Shown: positions 27,777 through 37,770, counted from the stretch's first letter. The stretch is DNA of 64,000 nt from a bacterium (GCA_024743115.1 JANSXC010000003.1:62001-126000); one strand, 5' to 3'. Numbers and translations are program-made. The notes: a model not told the origin generated them from the letters alone.

Positions 27777-29762
27777 ATGTCCGGTTCTCACCGACAGCTG
27801 CTCACTATCGTCGTGATCCTGTTGTTGATCGGACTGCTCGCGGGGCTTTGGCGCAGCCCGGATCCCGTTGAGACGAACCCGGGCTCCGAAGCGCCGAGAA
27901 CAACGAACGCCATCGCGACGCCGCAGAGCAGTGCTCCGGACCAAAAACCGTCGACAACGACTCGCGACCTGGTCGCTGCACCGACCGAACAACCACCGGG
28001 ACCGCGCCTCGATCGCCTGCTGCGCATCCGGCTCGTCGGCATCGTGCCGGAGGTGCCGTGGACCGAGCCACTGCGATTCGATCTCAGCGGCCGCACCGCC
28101 GCGCGTGAGCACCATGAACTCGAGGATCGGCTGACGGTCGACATCGAGGGTGTCGCGACGATCGAACTGCCCGACTGGGTCGACGAACTGACGAGCACGA
28201 AGTTGCGGATCGAGTGTCGCGACCCGAACTATCGGCCGATCCGTCACCGTAGACGGGACAAGGTCGAGCCGGGAGAACTCGTGATCGAGGTCGAGCACGT
28301 GCGGATCTTGACCGGACGCGTCGTGGACGCCGAGGGCGAGCCGGTTGCTGCCGCCCGGGTCGGGGCGTTCTGGTTCTACAGCGGCCGAATCACCAACACG
28401 AACGTCGGTACGACCTCGACCGCACAGGATGGCAGCTACCGACTCCAGGTGCCGCCGGACCCGGCGCTGGCGATCGTTGCCGCTGCCATGGAGCCAGTGC
28501 AGATCAGCGGCCGCCTTGCCATGGGGTACCACGGAGCGATCGCAGAGACCGGAATCCTGCGTCCCGATCTGCTGCCGGCGTGGCTGTCCCTGCCCGAGCC
28601 GAACTCGGACGCACCACCACCACCCATGGAACTCGACGATCTCGTACTCCGACCAGCGGCTCGCATCCGCGGCGCGCTGCGATGGACAGACGGCGGAGGG
28701 ATCACTGGGGGGCGTATCCGCAACGATCGGTCGAGCAGCGGACAGCGGCTGTTGTGGGGTCAGACTTTCGAGCTCTCCCCCAGCGCCCGCGTCTACCACG
28801 AGGTCACCCAGCAGTTCCGTATCTTCGCATCGCTGATAGCCGACGTAGCCGGAGACTTTGAGCTGGCTGCTCGCCCAGGCGAGCGCATGAGAATCGAGGT
28901 AGTGGATATTCCCGAAGCGCTCTGCGACGGCGGCATCTTCTTCGACAGCTCGCCAGCACCGTGCTTCGTCGAGTGTGTGGTGCCAATGGCAGACCTGCGC
29001 GCCACCCACCGCGGCAAGCCCGTGCCCAACGCGCTCTTCGAGCTGAGTAGCGGCAAGACGCGAAGAGCCGACGAAAACGGACGCTTGAGTGTGGCCCCGG
29101 GCCACCATCGCGTGCGAGCCCGGAAAGAAGGGTTGGTATCACGCTGGCATCAACCAGGCCGCTTGACTGGAAACCCGCAGACGATCGACATCGAACTCAG
29201 CGACCGACTCACGCCTGTCACGATTCATTTGGCAGAGGGCGCGTCGCCTCCCCCCGACGAACTCGAGTACGAGTGGCTCGTCGATGGCAGCTCACGAACC
29301 GTGCAGAACGCGCGGCGCGAATCGGGATCGCGGTACCGCGCATTCGTTCCGCGCGGCAAGGTCCGATTGCGCGTGGGCGGTGGCCTCGAGGGCTTCATTG
29401 TGCCGACCTCGCACATCCTCGACATCGAACACGAACCCATCGATCTCGAGGTCACCCCTCGCGAAGGCGGCCGCCTCGTGCTCGAGGTCGACAAGCGCGG
29501 GACCCGGCATACGGGCCACTGGGCCATCACCGACGCGGCCGGACAGCCCGTGAAGGGCCGGTTCTGGACCCACACGCGATCCGGCCGCCGCAAGATGCCG
29601 GTGCCGGATCGGACGTTCTCGTGGGAAGGCCCCCAGACCCTCGAACACCCCCTCCTGCCCGGAAACTACCGCATCGAGGTCACCGCGCTCCAGACTCGGG
29701 AAACCCGCGATTTCACCATCCGACCCCGCGAAACGACCACCGTGCGGGTCCGGCTACCTTGA
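27777..29762 (+). CDS. Membrane-anchored protein with carboxypeptidase-regulatory-like domain
   Basis: The 661-residue protein has an N-terminal helix (LLTIVVILLLIGLLAGLW), a Pro/Thr/Ser stalk to about residue 75, and beta-rich domains. A carboxypeptidase-regulatory-like unit is clear at about residues 175-240: ILTGRVVDAEGEPVAAARVGAF, then TAQDGSYRLQVP. A second, weaker one is at about 400-440 (VPNALFELSSGKTRRADENGRLSV). These Ig-like units occur in surface and periplasmic proteins and need not be enzymatic. Similar in plan to the protein at 23540-25498. No partner enzymes alongside. Confidence 0.6.
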   Translation: MSGSHRQLLTIVVILLLIGLLAGLWRSPDPVETNPGSEAPRTTNAIATPQSSAPDQKPSTTTRDLVAAPTEQPPGPRLDRLLRIRLVGIVPEVPWTEPLRFDLSGRTAAREHHELEDRLTVDIEGVATIELPDWVDELTSTKLRIECRDPNYRPIRHRRRDKVEPGELVIEVEHVRILTGRVVDAEGEPVAAARVGAFWFYSGRITNTNVGTTSTAQDGSYRLQVPPDPALAIVAAAMEPVQISGRLAMGYHGAIAETGILRPDLLPAWLSLPEPNSDAPPPPMELDDLVLRPAARIRGALRWTDGGGITGGRIRNDRSSSGQRLLWGQTFELSPSARVYHEVTQQFRIFASLIADVAGDFELAARPGERMRIEVVDIPEALCDGGIFFDSSPAPCFVECVVPMADLRATHRGKPVPNALFELSSGKTRRADENGRLSVAPGHHRVRARKEGLVSRWHQPGRLTGNPQTIDIELSDRLTPVTIHLAEGASPPPDELEYEWLVDGSSRTVQNARRESGSRYRAFVPRGKVRLRVGGGLEGFIVPTSHILDIEHEPIDLEVTPREGGRLVLEVDKRGTRHTGHWAITDAAGQPVKGRFWTHTRSGRRKMPVPDRTFSWEGPQTLEHPLLPGNYRIEVTALQTRETRDFTIRPRETTTVRVRLP

Positions 29763-29781
29763 ATTCCCGCCGCCCGGTATC

Positions 29782-30201
29782 ATGTTCCGCCCCATGGCGC
29801 TCCTTCGAGTGACAACCTGCCTCCTGTTCACGCTGTTCGCAGCGGACGAGCCGGTCAAGGCGAGCTTCACCGAGCTCGCGGGCTTCGACTACTCCGAGGG
29901 CATGACGCTGCCCAAGGAGGTCACCGATCTCGACGAGAAGGTCGTCAAGATCAACGGCTTCATGCAGCGCGAGGCGCCGGGCGTCGGTCCGGTCAACGCG
30001 TTCATGCTGATCAGCGACGCGTGTGGTTGCGAAGGCATGCCGATGCTCAACGAGATCGTGTTCTGCATGCTGCCGGACGGGGTCACGATGGACATCAAGC
30101 CCGGCATCGTCGAAGTGACGGGGAAGATCTACATCGGGGAAGAGAAGGAAGACGGCACCGTCATCATGCTCTACCAGATGGACGCGGACACGGTGAAGTG
30201 A
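29782..30201 (+). CDS. DUF3299-like secreted protein
   Basis: A 139-residue protein with an N-terminal signal (ATG 29794, four codons in, is an equally good start). The mature part reads KVVKINGFMQRE..NAFMLISDACGCEGMPMLNEIVFCMLPDG..IVEVTGKIYIGEEKEDG. This matches DUF3299: a strand with FLL, a CxC motif, a P.LNE/N segment and a terminal VxGxl strand. Members often sit near macrolide-type ABC transporters, but here the neighbour is an unknown protein. Function unknown; the CxC pair might bind metal. Confidence 0.68.
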   Translation: MFRPMALLRVTTCLLFTLFAADEPVKASFTELAGFDYSEGMTLPKEVTDLDEKVVKINGFMQREAPGVGPVNAFMLISDACGCEGMPMLNEIVFCMLPDGVTMDIKPGIVEVTGKIYIGEEKEDGTVIMLYQMDADTVK

Positions 30202-30214
30202 CCGCCCGCCAGTC

Positions 30215-31375
30215 GTGAGAGCCCTCGTGTTGCTATCCGTCCTCGCCATCTCGGCGCCGATGCTGGCGCTGCTGCCGCCGGCCCAGGATCCCGCCACGGA
30301 CTGGCACAAGGTGGTGAACAAGGCCGCTACGTCGCGCCGCTACGGCCTGCGCCTCGCGGCCGCCAAGAAGATCGCCAAGGCCGGCGCCGCCGCGATCCCC
30401 GCCGTCGACGCCTACGCGGAGCGGAACGGCCGCAACGCGCTGCCGCTGGCGATCGTCGACGCGATCTCCAAGGCCGAGACCGTCGGGCCCGCCGTGTTCG
30501 ACCAGCTCATCGACTGGGCGGAGGATCGCGACTTCTACTGGCGACCCTATGCGTTCCTCGGGCTCGCGCGCCGCGCCCCGCTCGCCGAAGCTCGCAAGGC
30601 CGAACTCACGGAGCTCTTCACCGCCCATCGTGACGATCCGGCATGGCTGGTCGCGACGCACTCGCGGTTCGGCCTCGTGATGCTCGGCGCCGGCGACCCG
30701 AGCCCACGACCGGACGACGACCCGCGGCTCGCGGCGCGCCTCGCGCAGCTGCTGCTGCGCGCCGGCAAACCCACCGACCTGCAGCCGCTCGTCGACGCGC
30801 TCGCGAACGAACGCACGTTCCTCGGCATGCCATGGGGCCAGCAGGAGGCGCGTGAATCCAACAAGGCGATCCGCGCCGTTCTCGGTGACGATCATCCGGG
30901 CCGCATCGAGGACAAGAACGCAGCCATCGCCGCGGTGCGCGCCGCGCTGACGAAGCGCTTCGGTCAGGAGCTGAAACAGCCGACGATCGTGCGCGACGCG
31001 GCGATCGAACTCGTCGGCGGCATCGAGTCGCTGTCCTGCAAGAGCGGCGACCTGTTCCTGCAGTGGACGGCCGACGGCCAGCTCTACGCCGGCATCGATG
31101 CGCGCCCGGCCGGCCAACTGCCCACAGCAGCCTGGCAAGAACTGTCTAAACAGCGCACAGAGCTGCCGATCGACAAGAGCCTCGGCATGGTGATTTGCGA
31201 CGCCCTGCGTCTCAAATGGAGCGATCCGGCCCTCGAGGTGCGCTTCGCCCCGAGTTCGCTGCCCGAACCGGGCACAGTTTGGTTCGAGAGATTGGCCAAC
31301 GCGCTCGCGACAGCCGATAAGAAGGACCTCGCAGCGGCGATCCGCGAGTCGGTCGAACAATTCGGCCTGCGGTGA
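30215..31375 (+). CDS. Secreted alpha-helical protein, HEAT-like
   Basis: The 386-residue protein starts at GTG 30215 with a signal peptide (to about residue 24, SAPMLALLPPAQDP). Residues 30-210 are paired helices with Ala/Leu spacing typical of degenerate HEAT repeats (RLAAAKKIAKAGAAAIPAVDAYAERN, RPYAFLGLARRAPLAEARKAELTELF). The C-terminal third mixes strands and helices and I cannot assign it. It is 13 bases after the DUF3299 gene and probably cotranscribed. Confidence 0.55.
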   Translation: MRALVLLSVLAISAPMLALLPPAQDPATDWHKVVNKAATSRRYGLRLAAAKKIAKAGAAAIPAVDAYAERNGRNALPLAIVDAISKAETVGPAVFDQLIDWAEDRDFYWRPYAFLGLARRAPLAEARKAELTELFTAHRDDPAWLVATHSRFGLVMLGAGDPSPRPDDDPRLAARLAQLLLRAGKPTDLQPLVDALANERTFLGMPWGQQEARESNKAIRAVLGDDHPGRIEDKNAAIAAVRAALTKRFGQELKQPTIVRDAAIELVGGIESLSCKSGDLFLQWTADGQLYAGIDARPAGQLPTAAWQELSKQRTELPIDKSLGMVICDALRLKWSDPALEVRFAPSSLPEPGTVWFERLANALATADKKDLAAAIRESVEQFGLR

Positions 31376-31455
31376 ACCCGGCTGACCCCGTGCCGCGACG
31401 GCACTCGGCCGCCGCTGCCACTCTGGCCAAGTAACCCCGAGAATCCTCGTATCCG

Positions 31456-34400
31456 ATGTGTGGCATCATCGCCGTTCTGCGCCGCAAGAGTCGGCGTGAG
31501 CCTCCAACGACCGCGAGCCTGACGCAGGCCGTCACCGAGGCCGAAGGCATCCTCGCCGCCGCGACCCTCGACGCGGCCGGACTCGACGCCGCCGCAACGA
31601 CGCTCTCGGCGCTCGACCGAGAACTGCAGGGCGCACCCGGACTGTGGTCGCTGCTGCAGGACGCCGATCTGCGCGCCGATCTGCGCACGCGCCTCGGCGT
31701 GCTGCAGGACCGCGTCCTCGCCCACGAGAGCTCGCTCGACGACGCCGCCGCGATCGGCAACGACGCGAGCGTCGAACTGCACAACGCCGCACTCGTCCGG
31801 CTGAAGGATGCGCTCTGGGCCGTGCTCCGCGACCGCCTGCGCCACGCCGAGGCCGTGCAGAATCTAGCCGGCGGCGGCGAGTTCACGACCAACGACGCGG
31901 CCGGCGCATTCTCGAGCCTCGAGACCGCGCTGTCGGCACTCGATCGCCTCGAGGTGCGCGGTCGCGACTCGGCCGGGATCTCGATCCTCGTCACCGGCAT
32001 CGACCCGGAGGCCGCGAAGTTCGCGGGCGAAATCGCAGCCCGCGGCCACGACGAACTGTTCCAGAACGGTGCCGTCCGTCGCACGAAGACGGGGCTCAAC
32101 TTCGTCTACAAGTACGCCGCGGAGATCGGTGAACTCGGTGACAACGTGACCGCGCTGCGTCAGGCGATTCGCGAAGACGAACTGCTGCAGCGCGCGCTGC
32201 GTGAGCCCGAGGCCGAAGCGCTCGTCCTCGGTCATACGCGCTGGGCCAGCGTCGGTATCATCAGCGAGCCCAACGCCCACCCGCTCAATCACGAAGAGAC
32301 GGGCAATGCGAACTCGAACGTCGAAAGCGAGTACGTTCTCGGCGCCCTCAACGGCGACGTCGACAACCACGAAGAACTCGTGCAACGCCACGAGCTCGCG
32401 CTGCACCCGGCGATCACGACCGACGCCAAAGTGATCCCGACGCTGGTCTCGCGCCAGCTGCGAGACGGCACCGCCTTCGCAGAAGCTTTCCGCCGGACCG
32501 TCGCCGCGTTCGAGGGCTCGGTCGCCATCGGTGCGGCAACGGCCTGCGCACCCGATCAGCTCGCCCTCGCGTTGCGTGGCTCCGGCCAGGCGCTCTACGT
32601 CGGCGTGACCGAGGACACGTTCGTCATCGCGAGCGAGCCCTACGGCGTGATCGAGGAATGCGACCGCTACCTCCGCATGGACGGTGAGACACCGGGCAAC
32701 CCGGACAACCCGTCCGCGTCGCGCGGCCAGGTCGTCGTGCTCGACCGGGCCCACGCCGGCACGATCGCCGGCATGACACGGCTGGCCTACGACGGCACGC
32801 CGCTGCCGCTCTCCGACGGCGATCTCACGGATGCTGCGGTCACGACACGCGACATCGACCGCGCGGACTACCACCACTTCCTGGCCAAGGAGATCCACGA
32901 GTCGCCGGGCTCGTTCCAGAAGACGCTACGCGGCCGCATCAAGCGAATCGGTGATCGCCTGCAGGTCGCGCTGCCCGAGGAGTCGCTGCCGGCAAACGTG
33001 AAGGCGGCGCTGCAAAAGGACTGCAGGCGCGTGCTCGTCATCGGTCAGGGCACTGCCGCGGTCGCGGGCCAGGGCGTCGCCGCCGCGATCGCGGACGAAC
33101 TGCAGAACAGCCACATCGCCGTCTCAGCACTGCCCGCGACCGAACTCAGTGGCTTCGGGCTCAGCGATGATATGCAGGACACGCTGATCGTCGCGATCTC
33201 GCAGTCGGGCACGACGACAGACACCAACCGCACCGTCGATCTCGTGCGCGCGCGTGGCGCGACCGTGCTCGCGATCGTCAACCGCCGCGGCAGCGATCTC
33301 TGCGACAAGGCCGACGGCGTGCTCTACACGAGCGATGGCCGCGACATCGAGATGAGCGTCGCGAGCACCAAAGCGTTCTACTCGCAGTGCGCCGCGGGCC
33401 AGCTCCTTGCGCTCGCGCTCGCGCGCGCGGCGGACTGCCACGACGACGCGCACGAACACGAACTACTCGAGGCCCTGCTCGCGCTACCCGACGCGATGCG
33501 CCAGGTGCTGGCCGAGGACGAAGCGATCACCGAGGTCGCCCGCCAGGTCGCACCGCAGCGGCGTTACTGGGCGCTCGTCGGCAACGGCAAGAACCGCGTA
33601 GCCGCGGCCGAGATCCGGATCAAGCTCAGCGAACTCTGCTACAAGTCGATCGCCTGCGACGCGACCGAGGACAAGAAGCACATCGATCTGTCGTGCGAGC
33701 CAATGATCCTCGTCTGCGCCGCGGGCCTGACGGGCTCGACCGCGAGCGACGTCGCGAAGGAAGTCGCGATCTACAGCGCCCACAAGGCGTGCCCGGTCGT
33801 GATCGCGAGCGCGGGCGAGACCCGCTTCTCGGCGGCCGCAGCCACGATCACCGTGCCACTCGTTCACCCGGCGCTCGCGTTCGTGTTGTCGACGATGGCC
33901 GGCCATCTGTTCGGCTATCGCGCGGCGCTCGCAATCGACGAACTCGCGATGCCGCTGCGGCGGATGCGCGGTGCGATCGAAGACACGTTCGGTGAAGGCA
34001 ACGCCGACGAGACCGCGTTCGAGACACTGCGCGCCGAACTGCAGCCGCCCTGGCTCGACTTCCGCAAGGACCTGCAGCTCGGGCGCTACAACGGCACGCT
34101 CGAGGCCGCGACCGCGACGCAGCTGACGGCGCTGTGCAACTACGCGATGGGGCTCGTGCCGCTCGACGTCTATGCCGTCGAGTTCGGCGAAGCGGGCACG
34201 CCCGGGGTCGTCGTCGACAACCTCACGAACGCGCTGACCCAGGCGATCGACGAGCTCACGCGCCCGGTCGACGCGATCAAGCATCAGGCCAAGACCGTCA
34301 CGGTGGGCATCTCGCGCGCCGACGAGGCGCTGCTGACCGTACCGCTCGTCCGCTGCGTGCTAGAAGCCGGCGCGAGCCGCGACCACCTCGGCTACCGCGA

Positions 34401-34917
34401 CCTCCGCGCGCTCGCCGGCCTCGACCCGGCCGTCACCGAGGTCCTCGGTTCGACCCGCTACCGCATCGACGGCGATGTCGAACAGGGCGCGAGCATTCAC
34501 GTCGTTGATCAGCGCGGCGCAGCAACCTCGTTGCCGTCCAGAACGGCGAAGAACCCCGCGCTCAAGGGCACGAAACACCTGGTCGCGATGGAACGCCAAC
34601 TGTTCGTGGCCAAGGGCCGCAGCGACGAACGCACCGTGATCCTCGTGCCCGAGATCGAACAGAACCGCGCGGTCGGCATCACGCTGCTGCACGTGCGGTT
34701 CGAGGAGCACCTGCCCGCGAGCGCGCTCCGCGGAGTCCTCGGCAACTACCGCAACCGCTACGCAGCTCTCGCGGACGCGGTCACCGAGACCGAACCGACG
34801 TTCGACACCGAACTGCTCGCAGCGATGACGGTGACGGACCTGCTCTGCGAGCCGATCTACTCGCTTGCAGATCGCTGGCGCCAGGGCTCGTTGGAACAGG
34901 GCTCCCTGAAGGACTGA
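31456..34917 (+). CDS. Oversized GlmS-like amidotransferase/sugar isomerase
   Basis: The 1153-residue protein starts MCGIIAV, giving catalytic Cys2 of a class-II glutaminase. The rest of the glutaminase domain resumes only at RGRDSAGI (168-172), HTRWAS (260-264) and ALNGDVDNHEELV. An insertion of about 140 mostly helical residues therefore separates the nucleophile from the domain body, compared with about 25 in ordinary GlmS. After KEIHESPGSFQKTLRGRI comes SIS domain 1 with SQSGTTTDT at 582-590 and VASTKAFYSQ, then SIS domain 2 with KLSELCYK (Glu726) and DKKHID (His742), which correspond to the GlmS isomerase Glu and ring-opening His. About 300 extra residues replace the normal short C-terminal tail that supplies the catalytic Lys in GlmS. 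It probably makes glucosamine-6-phosphate or acts on a related keto-sugar phosphate, but the altered active-site tail leaves the reaction open. Confidence 0.75.
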   Translation: MCGIIAVLRRKSRREPPTTASLTQAVTEAEGILAAATLDAAGLDAAATTLSALDRELQGAPGLWSLLQDADLRADLRTRLGVLQDRVLAHESSLDDAAAIGNDASVELHNAALVRLKDALWAVLRDRLRHAEAVQNLAGGGEFTTNDAAGAFSSLETALSALDRLEVRGRDSAGISILVTGIDPEAAKFAGEIAARGHDELFQNGAVRRTKTGLNFVYKYAAEIGELGDNVTALRQAIREDELLQRALREPEAEALVLGHTRWASVGIISEPNAHPLNHEETGNANSNVESEYVLGALNGDVDNHEELVQRHELALHPAITTDAKVIPTLVSRQLRDGTAFAEAFRRTVAAFEGSVAIGAATACAPDQLALALRGSGQALYVGVTEDTFVIASEPYGVIEECDRYLRMDGETPGNPDNPSASRGQVVVLDRAHAGTIAGMTRLAYDGTPLPLSDGDLTDAAVTTRDIDRADYHHFLAKEIHESPGSFQKTLRGRIKRIGDRLQVALPEESLPANVKAALQKDCRRVLVIGQGTAAVAGQGVAAAIADELQNSHIAVSALPATELSGFGLSDDMQDTLIVAISQSGTTTDTNRTVDLVRARGATVLAIVNRRGSDLCDKADGVLYTSDGRDIEMSVASTKAFYSQCAAGQLLALALARAADCHDDAHEHELLEALLALPDAMRQVLAEDEAITEVARQVAPQRRYWALVGNGKNRVAAAEIRIKLSELCYKSIACDATEDKKHIDLSCEPMILVCAAGLTGSTASDVAKEVAIYSAHKACPVVIASAGETRFSAAAATITVPLVHPALAFVLSTMAGHLFGYRAALAIDELAMPLRRMRGAIEDTFGEGNADETAFETLRAELQPPWLDFRKDLQLGRYNGTLEAATATQLTALCNYAMGLVPLDVYAVEFGEAGTPGVVVDNLTNALTQAIDELTRPVDAIKHQAKTVTVGISRADEALLTVPLVRCVLEAGASRDHLGYRDLRALAGLDPAVTEVLGSTRYRIDGDVEQGASIHVVDQRGAATSLPSRTAKNPALKGTKHLVAMERQLFVAKGRSDERTVILVPEIEQNRAVGITLLHVRFEEHLPASALRGVLGNYRNRYAALADAVTETEPTFDTELLAAMTVTDLLCEPIYSLADRWRQGSLEQGSLKD

Positions 34918-34944
34918 GTTACCTGCCGCCGTCCGGGGCTGCCG

Positions 34945-36522
34945 TCACTCGCGCTCGAAGAGCACGCGGTTCGCCGTGTCCGCTACGACCTTCTTGTCGC
35001 GCTCGGCCTTGGCGATCAGCGTGTCCCGCAGCAGCACACCGTGGTCCTTACGGTTCGTGCCCTTGGTAAAGCCCTCGATGCCGTCGCCGCCACGCGCAAG
35101 GAACGAGCTCGTCACGACGCGATAGGTCTTGGCATCGTCGAGCGGTTTGCCCGCGACCGTGACTTTCCGCAACACGCGTTTGCGCTTCTCGGTCGCGTAG
35201 GTGTAGGTCGCGCCGCCGATCTCGAGCAGGCGCCGGCGCCCTTTCAGCGAGCCCGCGATCAAGGCGCGCAGATCGGCACCCGTCATGTCCATCGAGATCA
35301 GCGAGTTGTCGAACGGCAACAGCTCGTAGATCATCCGCGGCGTCAGGGGCCCGGCCTGCAGCCGCGTGCGGAGTCCGCCCTTGTTGGTGAACGCGACATC
35401 GGCGCCGCTTGCCTCCAGGAACGCATCACAGACCAGGTTGCCGGCTGGGGTCGAACGCGCACCGCGGTTGTCGTTCAAGGACGTCGCGAGCTCGCCGATG
35501 ACCCGATCCCACTTCGCAGTGATGTGCGTCGTCTTCTCCGCGATCCACTTCTCGGTCTCGGGATCGGGCGGATACTTGTCGAGATCGAGCTCGACGAGCT
35601 CGCCCGATTCGATCACGAGCTTCCGCGTCTCCGCCTCGACCCGGGCTCGAACGCGATAGACCTCGCTCGCCTTGCCGTGGGTCTGCACGATCCAGGTATC
35701 GCCCTCGCGCACCGGCTTCTTCAGCCCCGAATGCGAATGCCCGCCGAGGATCAGCGGCACCTCGGGGAAGCGCTTCGCGAGCTTGCGGTCGACGTTGAGC
35801 CCACTGTGGGTCAACAGCACGATCACGTCACTGACCTTGCGCGCCTCGGGCAGCACCAACTCGAGGGCCTTGGCCTCGGCCTCGAAACCGGCCTCGCCCC
35901 AGGGGCCGGTCGACACGCCCTTGGTCTGCTCCGTGATGAGTCCGACGATCGCGATGCGCAACCCGTGCACCGTCACGACGTGGAACGGCTCGGCGTAGGG
36001 CATGTTCTGCCGCGCCTCCGAAGCTTCGATGATGATGTTCGCACCGAGTACGGGGAAGTCGGCCGCAGCACACAGCGCCTCGACGTTCTCCGGCCCGAAG
36101 TCGTACTCGTGATTGCCGAGCGCGGCCGCATCGACCCCGAGCCGCTCGAAGAACTCGACCGACAGCTGCCCGCGGGTTTCGTTGCCTTCGATCGTGCCCT
36201 GATACCAGTCCCCGCCATCGGTCGCGACGACGACCGCACCCGCCGCCGCAGCTTCGGCGCGCGCCGCCTTGACGAACGTCGCCATCGACGCCGCCCCACC
36301 CACGTGCGGCAGCGCGCGACGGTCGCCGCCGCCTCGCGCCTTCCAGAACGCGAGCTGGGGCCGGAACTGACCGTGGAAGTCGTTCCAGTGGATGAACACC
36401 ACCTTGCCATCGCGCAAGGCCTGCGTCGTCGCACATCCCGGCAGCGCGATGACGCAGACCAGCGCGAGCACCGCGACCAGCGGTGAAAACAGGCGGAAAA
36501 GTCGGCTTTCGGACGTCGGCAC
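34945..36522 (-). CDS. Bifunctional metallophosphatase/5'-nucleotidase, lipoprotein
   Basis: The 525-residue protein starts at GTG, fixed by AGGAGG five bases upstream. A lipoprotein signal ends at LPGC (about Cys29). The dinuclear metallophosphatase motifs are all present: FIHWNDFHGQ, TDGGDWYQGT, LGNHEYDFG, LLTHSGLN and GGHSHSGL. The C-terminal 5'-nucleotidase domain contains GNLVCDAFLEASGADVAFTNKGGLR and the substrate-stacking region YELLPFDNSLISMDMTG. This is the UshA/NutA plan: periplasmic or surface hydrolysis of nucleotides or UDP-sugars to scavenge nucleosides and phosphate. The porin at the left edge of the window would be a natural companion but is not linked. Confidence 0.92.
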   Translation of the reverse strand: MPTSESRLFRLFSPLVAVLALVCVIALPGCATTQALRDGKVVFIHWNDFHGQFRPQLAFWKARGGGDRRALPHVGGAASMATFVKAARAEAAAAGAVVVATDGGDWYQGTIEGNETRGQLSVEFFERLGVDAAALGNHEYDFGPENVEALCAAADFPVLGANIIIEASEARQNMPYAEPFHVVTVHGLRIAIVGLITEQTKGVSTGPWGEAGFEAEAKALELVLPEARKVSDVIVLLTHSGLNVDRKLAKRFPEVPLILGGHSHSGLKKPVREGDTWIVQTHGKASEVYRVRARVEAETRKLVIESGELVELDLDKYPPDPETEKWIAEKTTHITAKWDRVIGELATSLNDNRGARSTPAGNLVCDAFLEASGADVAFTNKGGLRTRLQAGPLTPRMIYELLPFDNSLISMDMTGADLRALIAGSLKGRRRLLEIGGATYTYATEKRKRVLRKVTVAGKPLDDAKTYRVVTSSFLARGGDGIEGFTKGTNRKDHGVLLRDTLIAKAERDKKVVADTANRVLFERE

Positions 36523-36636
36523 GACACCCTCCTACCCGGCACCGCGGGCCGCACAAGCCCCGGACCCACCCAGAACGACAATTCGCGAGCATTCGCCCCC
36601 TTCCAAGCCGTCCCGGGCGCTTTATCCTGCTTGTCG

Positions 36637-37770
36637 ATGCCGGTTCCTTTGATCGATCTCACCCGCGACAAGCAGACACTCGCCGCGGTCGAGGCCGCGG
36701 TCGTCAACGTCGTCCGCAGTGGCCAATACGTGCTCGGCACCGAAGTCGAGCACTTCGAGCAGGAGCTGGCGACCTACCTCGGCTGCCGTCACGCGATCGC
36801 GCTGTCTTCCGGCACCGACGCATTGCTCGCGCCGCTCATGGCGCTCGACATCGGCCCCGGCGACGAGGTCGTGCTGCCGACGTACTCGTTCTTCGCAACG
36901 GCTGGCGTCGTCGCACGCGTCGGCGCGAAGCCCGTCTTCGTCGACATCGAGCCGACCCATTGGAACATCGACCCCGAACGGCTCGACCAGGCGCTCGCGC
37001 AGTGCAAGAGCCCGAAGGCCGTCATCGGCGTGCACCTCTTCGGTACCGCGTTCGACGTCGACGCCGTGCTCGAGATCTGCAACCGCTACTCGGTGCCCCT
37101 CATCGAGGACTCCGCGCAGGCGATCGGCACCAAGCACCAGGGCCGCATGCTTGGCAGCCGCGGGCTGTGCGGCGCGTGGTCGACGTTCCCGACCAAGAAC
37201 ATGGGCGGCATCGGCGACGGTGGCTTCTTCACGAGCAACGACGACGAGTTCACGGCCAAGGTCCGAATGCTGCGCAATCACGGCATGGGCCGGCAGTACG
37301 AGCACCACACGATCGGCGGCAACTTCCGCATGGATGCGATCCAGGCGGCGGCACTCCGCATCAAGCTACGCGGCATCGAAGAGATCACGGAGACCCGCCG
37401 CGCGAACGCGCAGCAGTACCGCGACCTGTTCGAAGAGGCCGGCCTCGGTGACTGGGCCGAACTGCCGGTCGACACCGATCGCCACGCCTACCATCAGTTC
37501 GTCGTGCGACTGCCCGCCGACCAGCGTGACCTCGTGATCCAGCACCTGCGTCAGCAGGGCATCGGATGCGGCGTCTACTACCCGATCCCGTTCCACCGCC
37601 AGCCGTGCTTCGGGTACCTCGGCAGCGACCCGAAGGACTTCCCGGTGGCCGAAACCGCGTCGAAGACCTCACTCGCACTGCCGATCTTCCAGGGCCTGAC
37701 GGGTGCCGAGCAAATCGACGTCGTCGGCGCGCTCAAGCACTACCCGCGGCCGGTCGGCGCGGGCCGATAG
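36637..37770 (+). CDS. DegT/DnrJ/EryC1/StrS sugar aminotransferase
   Basis: The 377-residue protein starts at ATG 36637; a TTG two codons upstream is unlikely. The PLP-binding Lys is Lys187 in STFPTKNMGGIGDGGFF, with SSGTDAL for cofactor phosphate contact and HLFGTAFD, EDSAQAIG typical of this family. It transfers an amino group from glutamate to a nucleotide-linked keto sugar for lipopolysaccharide or glycan synthesis. It stands alone between a nucleotidase and a secreted protein; the sugar substrate cannot be deduced. Confidence 0.92.
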   Translation: MPVPLIDLTRDKQTLAAVEAAVVNVVRSGQYVLGTEVEHFEQELATYLGCRHAIALSSGTDALLAPLMALDIGPGDEVVLPTYSFFATAGVVARVGAKPVFVDIEPTHWNIDPERLDQALAQCKSPKAVIGVHLFGTAFDVDAVLEICNRYSVPLIEDSAQAIGTKHQGRMLGSRGLCGAWSTFPTKNMGGIGDGGFFTSNDDEFTAKVRMLRNHGMGRQYEHHTIGGNFRMDAIQAAALRIKLRGIEEITETRRANAQQYRDLFEEAGLGDWAELPVDTDRHAYHQFVVRLPADQRDLVIQHLRQQGIGCGVYYPIPFHRQPCFGYLGSDPKDFPVAETASKTSLALPIFQGLTGAEQIDVVGALKHYPRPVGAGR

